Program-made: the position numbers and the translations under genes
Assembly: GCF_000204055.1 (NCBI RefSeq)
Contig: NW_006768772.1
Coordinates: forward strand, 287,379-351,378
From: Melampsora larici-populina 98AG31
Lineage: Eukaryota > Basidiomycota > Pucciniomycetes > Pucciniales > Melampsoraceae
Length of the DNA: 64,000 nucleotides
Reading direction: 5' to 3'
The notes under the pieces: model-generated
Databases searched by the model: none
Told to the model about the DNA's origin: nothing
What the model saw: the letters and a program-made list of their open reading frames with translations, nothing else
Shown here: positions 8,631 to 21,659 of the stretch, piece after piece
Numbering within the stretch: the first letter of the stretch is position 1
Layout of the letters: each line of letters starts with the position of its first letter

Positions 8631-11600
8631 ATGAAGACACCCCATATATGCTGCTGTGAAGAGCTTGGATGCGGTGCGGAAATTTTTCAGCTTGATGGTG
8701 TTGTTCGCAAAGGCAAAGCTAGAAATCAGCAAAACGGTGCCTTCCACGAGGCCAAACTGCGAAGGCTTCGGTTGACACGAGCAACTGAGAACCAATCGAC
8801 TAATCATCAGGTCTCTACATCCGCCGGATCGTCTACCCACAGGACAGCAAATAACGGGGCAAGTGAAACACTGATTTCATCATCTTTCCATTTCCAGTTA
8901 ATTGATGATTCCTTGACCCCAATAGCGCCAAAGATCTCTGAGTACTGGGGACTTGGTGACGATCAACGCCCAGCGCTTCTCCAGGTCTCGCAATCAGGAA
9001 TTGTTCTTAGCTTCAAACCTGCCTGGACTGCAAAGACGACGAAGCAGCTCACAAACCATCCGAGGACCAAATGAAAGTGGTCTGATTATCTCCACGGCGG
9101 CCTACCAGATGCCGGAGGGCTATCTTCAGCGACCAGCATGTCTCATTGGTATGCTGCAAGTCGCCAATGGATCTCTTCTACAAGGGGTCAAACAACGAAC
9201 GAGCCGAACTTCTCTCCACATGAATAAGTTAAAAATCGAACAAACAGCCAAAGACACCAATTATACTGGTCGTGGTTACTGGGAGGACCTACCCTTGTCT
9301 CTGCCGACGTTGTACACGATGCTGAATCTTGATGTCAAGCTTGACTCACAGATCGTGTGTCCGGAATGCTTCGCTCTGCACGGCGCACCTTTCGAAAAGA
9401 TCAATGATACTTACAAGATGAAGTGCGATGCTTTACGATTTTTACGTCAGCCTGATCAACTAAGGGGTGCGCCAACTGTACGTCATTTATGCGGAGGGAC
9501 TCTTTATTCAGGTGCAGATCTCAAGCCAAGTCTCCAATTTCATTATCACTCCATTAAGACTTGGTTGGCCAGGATGTTGTGTATTCCCGGTTTTGAAGGC
9601 TCTCTGGACGCGCCGCTTCAGCACGAGTATGATGGTTTAAACATGCGCAATATATGGGATGGCAAGATGTGGAGGTCATTTATGCACTGCGGAAATCGGT
9701 TCACTTCAAAAAGTGGTCATCTTGTCTTTGGTCTATTTGTTGATTGGTTTAATCCCCATGGCCGAGGCGCTCGAAAAGCGAAATCACACGGCATAATTCT
9801 TCTCATATGCTTTAATTTACCGCCAGATGTACGATACAAGCAAGAGAATCTGCTTCTTTTTGGTGTTATTCCTGGACCCCACGAACCGGCTGTCGATCAA
9901 ATGAACGAACTCTTGAAGCCGCTAGTGGCCGAATTCCAAGACCTTTGGAAAGGGGTCTTTTTCACATCAACTTCGGATTATCCAAAAGGCCGTATTGTAC
10001 ATGCAGCAATATGGCCCTTGATAGCAGACATCCCGGCAATGCAAAAGGTCGCTGGATTTGCTTCCCATTCTGCGACATACTTCTGCGCACACTGTGGACT
10101 TACTTTAAGGTACCGCCACTTTATAGACCCAAATGAATGGCCAAAAAGGACTGACCATCAAATACACGCAGAAGAGTGGAGAGATGCGCCCACTCTTCAG
10201 ACACAAGAGAAAATTTTTGACACTTACGGACTCCGATACACCGTTTTATCAGAACTTCCTTATTGGTGACCCGCTGATTTTGTCACCATCGATATAATGC
10301 ACTGTTTAATTCTTGGTGCCCTGAAGGACCACACCTCTAGCTTTCTAGGACTTGGTGAAGCCGGCAAGCAGCTCAAAGCGAAACTTGACAAGGAGGCTTG
10401 TTTAGATATACGTAATCGGCCTATGACACGAGCTTATACCTCCAACAACGTCAATGTACGCATCGATGTTTAGATATATGCATTTTGTGAATGATGAAAA
10501 ATTGACCAATTTTTTTATCGCCGTCTTAGTCTGACACTTCACACGCAGCTACCTCTGAACCCGCCAGTTCAGAGCTCGATCGAATGGATGTGGATGATTC
10601 CAGCGACCAAAACGAGAGTGTCGCTATGGACTGGTCAAGAGTCATCGATATTGACAATTCTCAAAGTTCAAAATCACGTCGATCTAGCTCAAACATGGAG
10701 AGAACAAGCCAGGTATGGCCATTGCCTTCGGGTTCCGAGCAAGGAAGCCTGCACGATGGAGTGGCACCGAGTGTTAGTAGTTCAGGTGCTTGTGAAATTT
10801 TTGCTCGTGGACAACAGATACCTTCTTCTTCTCCAAGTCTTGCATTTCAGCAACCACTGCCTGCAGACATATCCAATAAACGTGGCAGAGCTCGTACACG
10901 CAGTCAAAGCACGAATGATAAATGGCCCAAAATTGGCGCGTCCATGGGCAACCTTGACTCGAATTTGGAGTCACACGGTGAACAATCCTTGGTTCCAGAC
11001 GGTTCTATGTTCTCTGAGGAACTCGATTACCATCCAATGTTGCGCAGCGATGTTCAAGGTCCATCTTCTGCAGAGCCCAGCTCACGGCGCTTGGAATTAC
11101 GGCGCTCCAATCGAATTCAGTCACAAAGTGGTCAAAGTCGATTGGCCTCAAATGTTGCCCCAATACCGGTGAAGTTACAACAAAAACCAAGTGAAAGCCG
11201 GAAGCAAAGCAATACCAACACGACGATTCGCACTTTGGCCGCAAGCTCGAAGAAGGCTAAAGTTAAAAAAACAGCCTCATCATCTGCGCCACAACCGCAA
11301 ACTCCAAAAGAAACTGCAGCTGAGCCAGGTACCTCCAATCCATCACTTACAATGGATGATCTCATCAATATCCGACATGCTATCTTGAATGCAAAAACAC
11401 CAAGCTGGATGACTCGCCCTCCTATCAAGATTGGAATTCCGAAGTCGGGGACCCCCAGTGCAATGGAATGGCTTTCCTTTTACACCGTTTATATCGTCCT
11501 TGCCGTCATCCCCAAGCTATTCTTTTCAAATGGTCCAAACCACCAAGCTCTATGTGAGAGTTTGATCTACATAGTAGAGATTACAAATTGTGCCCTCTCT

Positions 11601-12676
11601 CAAAATTTCAGCAAACAAGACAAAGAAGATCTCGAAAAATTGGTATTCAGCTATCGCAAAAATCTTGCTAGCTCTTGGACAGGCGTCAGTGTCAAGCCAA
11701 ACTTACACTTTTTGCAGCATATACCTAATATCACTGAGCTCTTTGGGCCTCCTTTGTATACTGGAGCCATGGTCAGTGAGCGTGTGATTGGCATGTTGGT
11801 GAAAATCTCAAAAAACCATCACGCAGGTGCGAACTTTGTTATATACCTGAGGAGGACAAGATATTGATGATGATGTGGTTGATCACTTATAAAATATTGA
11901 CGATTTTAGCTGACATCGACAAAACGATGACGCAGGCCTTCACTAGAAGAGGACTTTTCAAGGCTGTTTTGAAAGGTTGCCCTACCTACCTACGACGAGT
12001 TGATGAAAAGATCAGAGGAGAGGTAATAAAAGCCCTGACGGCGACTCCAACCACAAAATGGTCTGCGGAGACCAACCTCGACCGTGATGCATATGAAAGC
12101 TGGCTTAGCTATCTGAATACACGGCTAAACCAGCGTTATGGAACGTTCTCTGATGGCTGTAGCTTTTCAATGGGCAGTCCCTCTCTGCCGACAAAAGTCG
12201 AAATCACAAAATTACTCAAGGTATTCGGGAAGAATTACACCTCATACCAGCATGTTAAAGGTCGGGGTAATAGTGCAATCGAATACTGGATTCAAGGCGA
12301 GCATCATTATGGCTACATTCAATATGCATTTCGGACCAAGCTAGTCCCCACGATTTTTTTGGTAGTCAACCAGTTCACCAAACTCAACACGAGGGATTCA
12401 ATCCATGATTGCTTCGTGTCTCACCCCCGCCTACAGGCTGCTAGGGTATACTCAAAAATAGAGCGCTCGGTGATTGTTGACCTTCACGATCTTATGGGTC
12501 ACATAATTGTGCTGTCCCATCCTCCAGGTCACCTCGGCATTGCCCAGGAGACCCTGGGTATTGTAGGCCTTCGGAACGTGGTAAGTGTTTCAAACATCAG
12601 TCTTTGGTTTTCTGTGGTTAATCTGCTGACCACTATTTGACAGAGCTCAATCACTACAGACACAAGTTTAGAATGA
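8631..12676 (+). pseudogene. tnp2: Tnp2 transposase of CACTA cassette 1 (nonsense codon)
   Basis: Starts MKTPHICCCEELGCG, matching the Cys-rich start of the intact copy at 60880. It contains CPECFALHG, GHLVFGLFVDWFNPHG, VIPGPHEPAVDQMNELLKP, LIADIPAMQ, YFCAHC and VTIDIMHCLILGALKDH, the Transposase_21 signature series with candidate catalytic Asp residues. A TGA at 10267-10269 interrupts the frame between SELPYW and PADFVTID; reading continues in the same frame beyond it. Introns: 10456-10529, 11827-11909 (after KNHHAG, phase 1, same place as in the intact copy) and 12581-12643. Stop at 12674-12676 after SSITTDTSLE. The exon 1 to exon 2 join near 8950-9075 changes frame and I could not resolve it. 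The Ser-rich linker 10530-11400 is family-typical spacing. It ends 142 bp from the convergent family A gene. Confidence 0.75.
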
Positions 12677-12818
12677 TGAAAATGCATCAAAAGTACAAAA
12701 TAATATGTAACATGAGATTGAGCGTCAATGATTTTTCGTATGTAAACAGACAGCTATCATATGAATAAGGGGTTGAGCTAAATGTATGCTGTACGCTCAT
12801 GAATACTATGATGTGACA

Positions 12819-14031
12819 TTAGACAATTGAGCGAATTTTTGAAATCAGCAAAGGAAGAGCCGGGCTGGCCGCCTTTTGAGTCAAGAGCTGTTTATGACTC
12901 TCTCCAAACGCTTCCTTCCAAACTGGACAGTAACAATTGGATGGAAGATTACGGGGAACTTTACCACGAGATGAGGTTTTAATTGGTGAACCTCTCCTCA
13001 TGTCAAGCCGGCGAGGCCCCCACCTTGCCCCGTGCAAAGCCTTCTGCTGGTTGAAGGAAAGAGAATCTAGTAGATGCAGAAGCTCAGAGTATTCCTGACT
13101 TCTCCAAACCATGCCTACAGCGCGGGGTTTCCCAGGTCCGTCGTCCTCGGTATCCGAGCAACAGCTAGCACTGGGGAGGAAGCTTAAGGCGGTGGAAAGA
13201 AGGTCCCTATCCTCGAGTTCGCAAAACTCCTCTAAAGCATCTTGGCGATAGCAAAAAATCTGAGAATACATTTCAGCAACTGTGGAAAAACGGGGAGCTG
13301 GGGAGGGAGAGAGGACGTACTGTAGCTCGCCTCTGATTTTTCATTTTCCTGCTGCGATATTTTCCTTCTTTGCTCACTCTCCCTCGAAACCATCTTTCCA
13401 TTGCAGCTTGACATATCGCATCGGTGGAATATGTAGAATCAACGGAATATCGAGAGAATGCACCTTGCGACATCGCCCATCGCCAGTGCTTCACCAAGAA
13501 CGCCAGCATCATCTTGTTCCAAGGAAAGGTCACCGGTGACTCCCAAGCCAGGGTGGCACGTGGAATACCGAATCGAGTTAGATCTTGAAGAAATATTCTC
13601 CGGTATGTGATCCAAGAGGCGTCTTGCCGAGGTAAGAGATTGATTGTTTGATGGGACGGACTGGGCGGCTCGAGATGCAAACCAAAAACACTTGAATCGG
13701 CCGGAATGGTCCCAGAGTCTAAGTCGGGGAGCAAATGAATTTCAGATGGCTCTGGACTAGTAGGATAGACTGCACGCGTGCCAAATTTTCCCAACATGAA
13801 TTTCATGTAGTCGGTGATGGCTTGATAAGATCCCGAGTTCCGCTGAGGTAACCAAAGAGCGAGTTCTCTATTTTGTGCTTTCAATGATCTGACTCCACCC
13901 CCTTCTTCAAAGTACATAGGTCGGTCAAGAATTGCTATTCCCATTCGCATAGAGAGTGCATCAACAGGAATGCGGACAAGTACAGATGTAGATAAAGAAA
14001 TGAATAGCAACTCACCTTTGGAACCCACCAT
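12819..14031 (-). CDS. Family A accessory protein, intact 356-aa copy
   Basis: Three exons: 14031-14016, 13934-13321 and 13259-12819, all with GT-AG borders and matching phases (1, then 0), giving 356 residues. The middle contains ITDYMKFMLGKFGTRAVYP, TYRRIFLQDLTRFGIP, a Trp/Met-rich FLVKHWRWAMSQGAF and AMERWFRGRVSKEGKYRSRK. The last exon has the family tail: ASCCSDTEDDGPGKPRAVG, MVWRSQEYSELLHLLDSLS, VPRNLPSNCYCPVWKEAF. The same tail is encoded at 19953-20399, 56752-57163 and 27862-27431, preceded in at least the first two by an intron at the same position. The gene converges on Tnp2. Function unknown; I infer a transposon accessory role from its constant company with Tnp2. Confidence 0.65.
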
Positions 14032-15097
14032 GATTGTTGAGAATGGAAACCAATCGAGGAGTAAAGAGGGAGTACAGATGATTCGGTCACGACAAGACCA
14101 AAAATGATATAACAACGTCTTTGCAAGATAAGTTGACGTATGATAGAAGTTCAGCAAGTTAAGACAGAGATATATAATAAATCAAGTAAAGATATATAAT
14201 TTATTAAGTACGGTAGTTGTAGGATGGGGGAGTCAAATGAAATGGTTCGATGAGACAAAATAATATATAACGTCTTGGCCAGCAAGATCAGTTGGGGTAC
14301 AATATCAGAAGTAGAGAAAGTTACAAGGCCTTCTCCAGGAAGATATATAATTTATCAAGTTGGGTAGCTGTTGGACAAAATTAAATCAAGTGGCCTTCTC
14401 CAGGAAGGCTGCGCACTGTTGGAAATATATACGTATAAAAAAAGCTTGACAAAATATTAAGACAACTTTGGGAGGAAAATCAATACGATTATAAGTACGT
14501 TCTTCTAAGATCAAGAGAAGTACCTGAAAGGTTAAAGTTGGGGGTTGACCTTTCCACATACCATGAAGGAAAATCGAAGGAGACGGGGGGAGGCACGTAC
14601 GCAAAGCCTTTTGTGAGATCGAGAAATAAAGGAGAGAATTTTGTTTGGTGGCATGGTCGGTGTTTGATCCGCCTTGTATTCAAAAGGTTCAAAGGATACC
14701 TCAATCATGAAAAAGCAACCAAGTTTCGCGGGCAGCTGATCGCCCAGTTTGAGGTCCTTTTCAAGAAAGTTCTCTGCCTTCATCTTTGAGCATATGCCAA
14801 AGCTCTGCAAGGCTCTAGGTCCTTTTGTCACACATGTACAGATGTCAGATTCTGATTAAGAGCAAAGTATAGACTGTGATCTTATTTTCTTCATATCACA
14901 TCAAATCCCAATCTTGTTTACCCTCACTCTTCCTTCATCTTCAACATTCTGTGTCTGGTACATAAGTTTGTTATCTCTCACACCAATTACACCTCTTCGT
15001 GCTCGATCAAAGCGCCTCACCTCTCACGCATTCATACTCCAATCAACAGACTCACTTCCCGCGCCTCTTGACCCTCTGATCGCCTCTCGAACCGACC
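14032..15097. other. Gene-free flank with short direct repeats
   Basis: The motif AGATATATAATTTAT near 14189 and 14341, and CCTTCTCCAGGAAG near 14330 and 14392, occur twice each. Open frames around 14400-14830 overlap on both strands and show no family similarity. The stretch from about 14880 is pyrimidine-rich and is probably the 5' flank of the gene starting at 15098. Confidence 0.45.
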
Positions 15098-18000
15098 ATG
15101 TCCCAAATCTATCGAAGTAAGTCATCTCACGTCTCAATCTCTCAATGCTCAACTTTCTCAAGGAAGCCTCTTTTACAACTTGCAAACAGACACCCAACAC
15201 AAACAGAGCTCTAAGCTTTTGGATTTGGAAGCTTCTCCAGACCCAGCTCCTTATACGCCACCTCTCTCAAGGCCAATTTCAAACTCCATCAATGGTCAGT
15301 CTCTTCTAAGAAACATCTTGTTTATAATCATTGAAGCTGATGGTCAATCACTTCCCAGGTCCACGCGCACCTCTTCCAATCGTATCTTCAACCAGTGACT
15401 CTCCTGCTGATGCAAACGGACAGCGTCTCAGTTCAGCTCCTCTTCATCTTTACTTTACTTATCTGGTGGTGTGTTACCTGGTCGTTGACTTAAACTGCAA
15501 TTGAACTTTACATGTACAGGAGACGGTGATGAACGGAATGAGCTTTCGGAGCTCTTTGAAGACATCGAACAACTTGTTGCTCCGCCACATGTGCTTGTCA
15601 AGGAAAACCTTTTGCAGCCAGCGCCGCCACTTCACGCTATATACAACCCCTCGCTTGTCACGCCTGGAGCACCCTCTCACCCAAGCGCACGTCATCGAAT
15701 TGCCAAGATGCCCTATCACTTATCAACCAATCATCACTCAGCAGTCATCTCCTTATTGAAACGTTCCAGATCACCTGATTCCCTTTTTGATAACATACAT
15801 CTGGAGCCAATCGTCCCTCAAAAGCGTCCTAACTCATCGCATAACCACGACGAAGGAATCCGTAAGCGTTCTTGTCTACCATTGTCCTATACGAATACGC
15901 AACAACTGCTCTCAGGTCGGTTTCCAATCACACCGGAGGATTTGGCCGCCCCAACTGTCCCGCAAAAACGCTCTCACGTATCACAGTATGAAGAAATGTA
16001 CCTTAAGCGAGCTTGTGCAGCGTCAGACTACCCCAGCGACCAACAGGCGCCAAAGCTTCGCCCTACAAAGTTGGCGGATCAGTCTGGTATGGGCTCGAGT
16101 TATACCTTCACATTTTGTTCGCCATGGCCACAGGGAATTCTTCAACCCCTGGAGGCCGACATGGGACTAAGCGGACAAATCGAACAACCATGCAACAGTT
16201 ATCAGACTCTTAGTCCAACTAACAATACCGACTCAAAATTTCCCAATCCACCCTACGTTGACAATCAGAATCTCACTAGAAGTCCAAATCAACCCGGCTC
16301 ACCGTCACAGGATGCCAGGTTCAATGAAGTTTCAGAGTATGCTAACGACATCTCCAATGCACCACTTCAGCAGTCTCACGAATTCGCAAGATTGGATACT
16401 CGATCTTCTCCTTCGAATCACCATTCTAGCCACAGCCCATTGCCGCAAGATGAGCAACTTTGACCTCATCATCTGCCCGACCATACTTACTTACCTGACT
16501 TACCTAATAACACAACCTCGACAGGTCCTCAGACTGACCCTAAGACTCGCAATCGCCCTCGCTCCGCACCACAGGATCTCATATCTCATCGAGCTCCTGA
16601 GAATGGTTGCAATGATACCAGTGCATCACATGCTCAATTCACAGAATCAATCGGGAGGAAATTGACCAATGAAAGAAATCAAAACCGACCCAGCTCAGCC
16701 CCACACCAATTCAATCCAGCTCCTGAATGTGCTCCCAGTTCTACCAGCGCCTCACGTGCACAATCTCAAGTTTACGCCAGCGAACCCTACCTAGACGCTC
16801 AGATCCTAAGTACAACTGACCGTTTCTCTAGCTCATCCTCACAGGATGGTCCATTTCATCCAAAATGTCGCAACATCCCCACTTCTACACAGCCCCAAGA
16901 AGACTCGACAAGGATATCCAATCCGCCCCAAGACTGCTTGTCAGGTTTTCCCCTACGACTGGACCAATTTCAATTTGATTTCGGCGAGAATCACAATACG
17001 AGATTTGTTGTGATTGAAGACCCACCCCCTATCTTTGACCAACGCCCTGACAATGCACCATCACACACCCAGCGCGACTTCTTTCAACAAGCTCAAACCC
17101 AGCCTACCGCTCTCACATCACTTCCAGACAGTCGACAATCATCTAGGACGTCTATCTGTTCCGCTAACAATCAGCAATATCATGAACGTAGTTCTAATCA
17201 AAGCGGCCGATTGTCAAGGATGTCGTACTGTTCAACACATGTTCAACAACCTAATCCTCAACCTGCACAAGTAGCCACAACCATTTATCAGCATCCCCTG
17301 CTAGCGATATCCTCTAGAAGTTCGCGTGTCAGTACGCATCAACATTCTTCTGATCAGATAGGAGTTATTAATCAGTTCAGTAATGAACTTCTTGAGGGGG
17401 ATCAAAATCCGTCTCATGACCAATCTTCAACCTATACACAAGCAAGAGTAACGACTCCTGATCCCGAGAGATCAGTGCCACAGGTTTGCGCGATCAAATC
17501 ACCTGGATATCCAAGTATGTCTCCCAATCCCTCGCGTATGTATCATCAAGAATCCACGAGGCCAAATGATGGCTCATCTCCTTTGCCTCAAGAACATCTC
17601 AAAAGTGCCTGCAGCACTATTCCTAATGGTATTGGCTCCGGTCTTTTTCGGCCCGATAGCTCTCAGACCAATACACGTCCAGCTTTTCATCCACAATATC
17701 ATTTGGTGCCACAGCCACAGGAATTTCAAACACATCACGAGCCTGATTTGGTAACCCATGCTACCAAGCAACGCGGCATTTCCGTTCCACCTTATGAGGA
17801 ACACACTAGATTATATAGGCCAAAATTACCCAATCCACCCTCAGCAAATCCTCAAATCTTTTATCCCAATCGTGCCTTTTTACAGGCTCCCACTCCTGTT
17901 TTCCACATGGCCAATCAGGTTAAATTCGACATTGGACGAGATCACATTCCTAGTTTTGGGGCACTGTTGGCTACTCCATCATTGGTCCAATCCTTTAATA

Positions 18001-20399
18001 CACGTCCTGGTGAAAGAACATCGCAGACCCAGCGCGACATCTTTCAACAACCCTCACCCCAGCCCATCAATGTATCACTTTCTCGTCCATCGTTGAGGAT
18101 GTCCATAAGTCCCGTGCAAAAGCAACCACCTCTTCAAAGGGGCCAATCCTCCTGGGTGTTATCTGCAGCAAATAATCCTCAAGCGGCTCCCTATCCACCT
18201 ACTGATCTTCAAGCTAACTCTCGACCTACTGCGCCTCGAGCTGCCTCTCGGCCTGCTGCTCAAGCTGCGCAAGGCGACACATCTGCTTATCATCATTTAC
18301 CAACAGCGTCGGCGTCCACATCTATGGAGATTGATAATGATACAAGTAGTAAGTTCTTCACTGTCTGAGCGAGAGAGTTGCTACTTTTACTGATGATGCA
18401 ATTTTTTCTTTCTTAGCTTCCAGGGTGTTATCTGCTGCAAATAATCCTTGTGCGGCTCCTTATCCACCTCCTCATCCAGTTCCTCGACCTACTGATCTTC
18501 AAGCTAGCTCTCGTCCTGCTGATCAAGGCGTCCCTCGACGACTTGATCCTCACGTCGCCCGTCGACGAACTACTCCTCAAGCCGCTTCTGGACCTACTTC
18601 TAGACCAACTGCTCGTCCTACAGCTTCTCAAGCTGCCTCTCGGGCTGCTGCTCAAGCTGCACAATCTGGACCTACTTCTCGACCAACTGCTCGCCCTACA
18701 GCTCCTCGAGCTGCCTCTCGGCCTGCTGCTCAAGCTGCGCAACGCAAGGCGTCTGCTTATCACCATCGACCAACAGCGTCGACGTCTATATCTATGGAGA
18801 TTGATACTGATACAAGTAGTAAGCTCTCCACTGTCTGAGCGAGAGAGTTACTGCTTGACTGATGATGCCAATTTCTCTTGCTTAGCGTCCAATTCCCAAG
18901 AGACGGAAGATCTACATGAGCTCGACGACGATGACAACGATTCCGGCGAGGACCATCAAGAAGACCTAGACCAAGAAGACCAGCACGGAGAAGACAAAGA
19001 CAAAGACAACCAGCACAGAGAAGACAAAGACGAAGACGAACAAGACACAGAAGAATCTGACTTAGATGGTGTTTATGATCTTGTTGAAACTCGCAAGTAT
19101 CAAAATCGTAAATCTGCACGCCGAGTTAAAAAGACGATCGCCAGACACAATGCAGCGCGTCTCGAGAAGCTTGCTAAACCTCCGGCAGAGTGCTCTCAAT
19201 ATGAGCGACTCGCTATTGCGATTCATCATTTTAACAACATGCTTCTTGGTATCGTTCGGAAAGGTAGAGGCCGTAAGGGCAACCGATTTCTTCCCTTGCC
19301 CCCCTCAGACAAAGAGTATTCTGTTTGGGACAAACGGAAAGTAGAACGTCGGCGCTTGATGGATAAAAGTTCTGAACAAGCTCGCTCTCGCTACCAGCGT
19401 AAATATCCATCCGCCCTTCCCGCACAGCTTGCAAGAGTTGGAGATCACGCAGCGGAGGAAGCTATCTCCACAATTCCTCCAGTCAAATTCACCTTGCTTG
19501 TGCCACTCAGAAATTCTGGCGTTCGTTATTCAACCACCATGGCCTCTACTTGTGAGGCGACATTGGCTCTCTCTGGCTTTACACGATTTACCTACGATTG
19601 GACTGATTCTTTCAAGTCAAAATGGAATGAGGCGGTTTCAGCGATTATTCTCCAAGAATGGGAGAAGTGCTACAGGCGAGGAGATGCCAATGATTACTAC
19701 GTTGATGTTCATCAAGTGACCGCCAAAAACATTCGCGAGGTTCTTGAGAGGTGGTTCAATACCAAGGTCAGGGAATATGTAAACCAGTGCGGTCAAGAGG
19801 GTGGGAAGAAGAGAAAGCAACCACACGAGCAGGAGGTGCTAAAAGAGAAATCTCGCCGTAGGCAATCACAAAAGAAGGTCAGTGTTTTACATCGTCTCTT
19901 GATATTATTCCCACAGTAGGCTGATTCACTTTCAAATCCGGATCCTTGGTAGGTTTGTAAGCTTCGAAAAGACACTTTCAAAAGGTTTTTCCCGGAAAAC
20001 CGGGCACTCGGCATCATCTTGTCAGAAAGATCAGTCCATTCTGAAGATGAAGTTGATGCTGATGGTCACTCATACCGGAAGCAGAAGCTTTGGAGGCATA
20101 GGGACCTTACCGAATTCCTCCATGAGTTGGACAAGCTGCACATCAAAGATCAGCAGAGTGAACAGGCTTCCACTTCCGCCCTCAAAGCTCTCGACCGTGG
20201 GCCTTACACGGATACAGACGATGCAGATTTCCTTGCACGCCCCCCCAAAGGATTTCCAAAATCTCTACTTAATCAGGAATTTATGAAGCACCATGTATCC
20301 AGAGTTGCGGTTTTGGACCTTGAACTCTCATCACAAGAGTATGATATAACTCCATTTGTTGAGCACGCCACATGGCTCCAGTTAACTGAAGGGTCTTGA
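15098..20399 (+). CDS. Large family A protein with Ser/Pro/Gln-rich N-terminus (one in-frame TGA)
   Basis: Exons: 15098-15116 (MSQIYR), 15190-15294, 15359 to about 15465, 15520-18348, 18417-18818, 18886-19877 and 19953-20399; only the third donor is unresolved. The first two thirds are low-complexity, rich in Ser, Pro, Gln and His, and predicted disordered. Then comes a Pro/Ala/Arg repeat block, an acidic run (EDHQEDLDQEDQHGED), a folded region with VKFTLLVPLRNSGVRYS, FTRFTYDWTDSFKSKWNEA and VLERWFNTKVREYV, and the family A tail (SVHSEDEVD, KLWRHRDLTEFLHELDKLH, FPKSLLNQEFMKHH). A TGA at 16461-16463 interrupts the longest exon; both sides are open in the same frame (15501-18368). The tail begins right after a phase-0 intron, as in the copies at 12.8 and 56.8 kb. 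No Tnp2 is attached directly. Confidence 0.6.
18150..18885 (+). repeat. Tandem exon-plus-intron duplication in the large family A gene
   Basis: Copy 1 (18150-18416) and copy 2 (18419-18885) both start with GGTGTTATCTGC near their left end, both end the exon with GAGATTGATA..GATACAAGTA, and both include a full intron. The introns (18349-18416, 68 bp; 18819-18885, 67 bp) share CACTGTCTGAGCGAGAGAGT and GATGATGC. Copy 2 exon is longer because of an internal repeat of a Pro-Thr-Ser-Arg-Pro-Thr-Ala unit. Both introns are phase 1, so the reading frame is preserved. Confidence 0.85.
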
Positions 20400-21659
20400 A
20401 AAACTCTATACTTCATTCCTGAGGCTTTATAACTTTATATGTTGTATTTGCATACACCTTCCTTCATAAAACTCTTGTACATTTTGTCGTCTTTTTCATA
20501 TTTTTCCTTGATGAAAGAAATATCTTTATCCTCTCTTTTGACTTCTAAGAGGCGTAAACAGTAGAATTCGATTTTGAACCTTTAAGTGGCATTTGAGATG
20601 TCTAATTTCCACTGCCCACATTCTCAAGTTGAAATTTCTCTGAAGAAATGAAACTTGATGTTTATTTTTTCTTTTACTGTGAATGAAGACACTGAATAAG
20701 ATACAAATCCAAATAAAACTCTCTGTTGCCAACCATCCCCCCTTGCGCACAGTATGTACAGGCGGGTACCGGTATAAGACTACTAGCTCAAAAGTTGAAG
20801 AATGATTTAAACCATAAAAGATTCAAACGTACAAAGACAAAAGAAGTATTTCATTGTATGATTATTGGTATCTCACAATCTCGATTTTGACAACGCAATA
20901 CGCCCATTGGCTCAAGAATCGAATCACTCTTGATTTTGATCTTAGGAAGAATTCATTTAGGTATGACGTAAGACCAAGATCAAAATTGAAAATTACTTTA
21001 CCTTACACCAATTCACGTTTGGACGGCTGGAATTCTAACACACAATGCCCTTTCTTCATCTCTCTCTCTGCATGAAAACCGTATGTCCAGTTTCCTTGTT
21101 CCCCACGCACCACCCTGTTTGGTCAAACACTCACTGACACATTTTTCGATCATAGGGGAAGCTTCTTACTATTCTTTGTTCCTTACTCTATCGACGATCT
21201 CAACGCTAACCTTCAAGACTTGCTTGTCCACTCAAGGTGCCCCCGGAAGATCTCAGATGATATTAGCCGCGGTTTGTTATATAATCACTTCTGAATCACT
21301 TTTGTCTTTGTCGAATCGTCACCAGCTGCCACATTTCCTTTCAAACTCACATTTGTTTTAGGTGATCCGAGACCATTACGATCTTTACCGTTGAGCTTGA
21401 TGAATGGTTCTTTCTTTGAACAGGTGCCGAATGGTCTAAGATTTGGTAAGCCGTGATGCCCTTCATCCATGATCCTGATGCCTCCCAAAGTATTTCATAC
21501 TCTCGCGTTCCTGGGAGCCTTTTGAGAGTACTTATACTGACCTCTTTGACCTTACTTTCTTCTCAAATCCCAACCCACGCATCCTAACTTACGTTTTCAT
21601 TTCCCAACACTTGTCTATTTCCTCATTTTCTTCTTAACTTGAACTTGCCTATCACTATC
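20400..21659. other. Intergenic stretch, nothing recognised
   Basis: AT-rich 3' flank of the large family A gene, then the 5' flank of the gene at 21660. Short open frames on both strands have no domain similarity or splice structure. Confidence 0.45.

Noticed and set aside
17014..18096. Alternative-frame open frames inside the large family A exon
   Set aside because: They overlap the long Ser/Pro-rich frame and have no splice or motif support.
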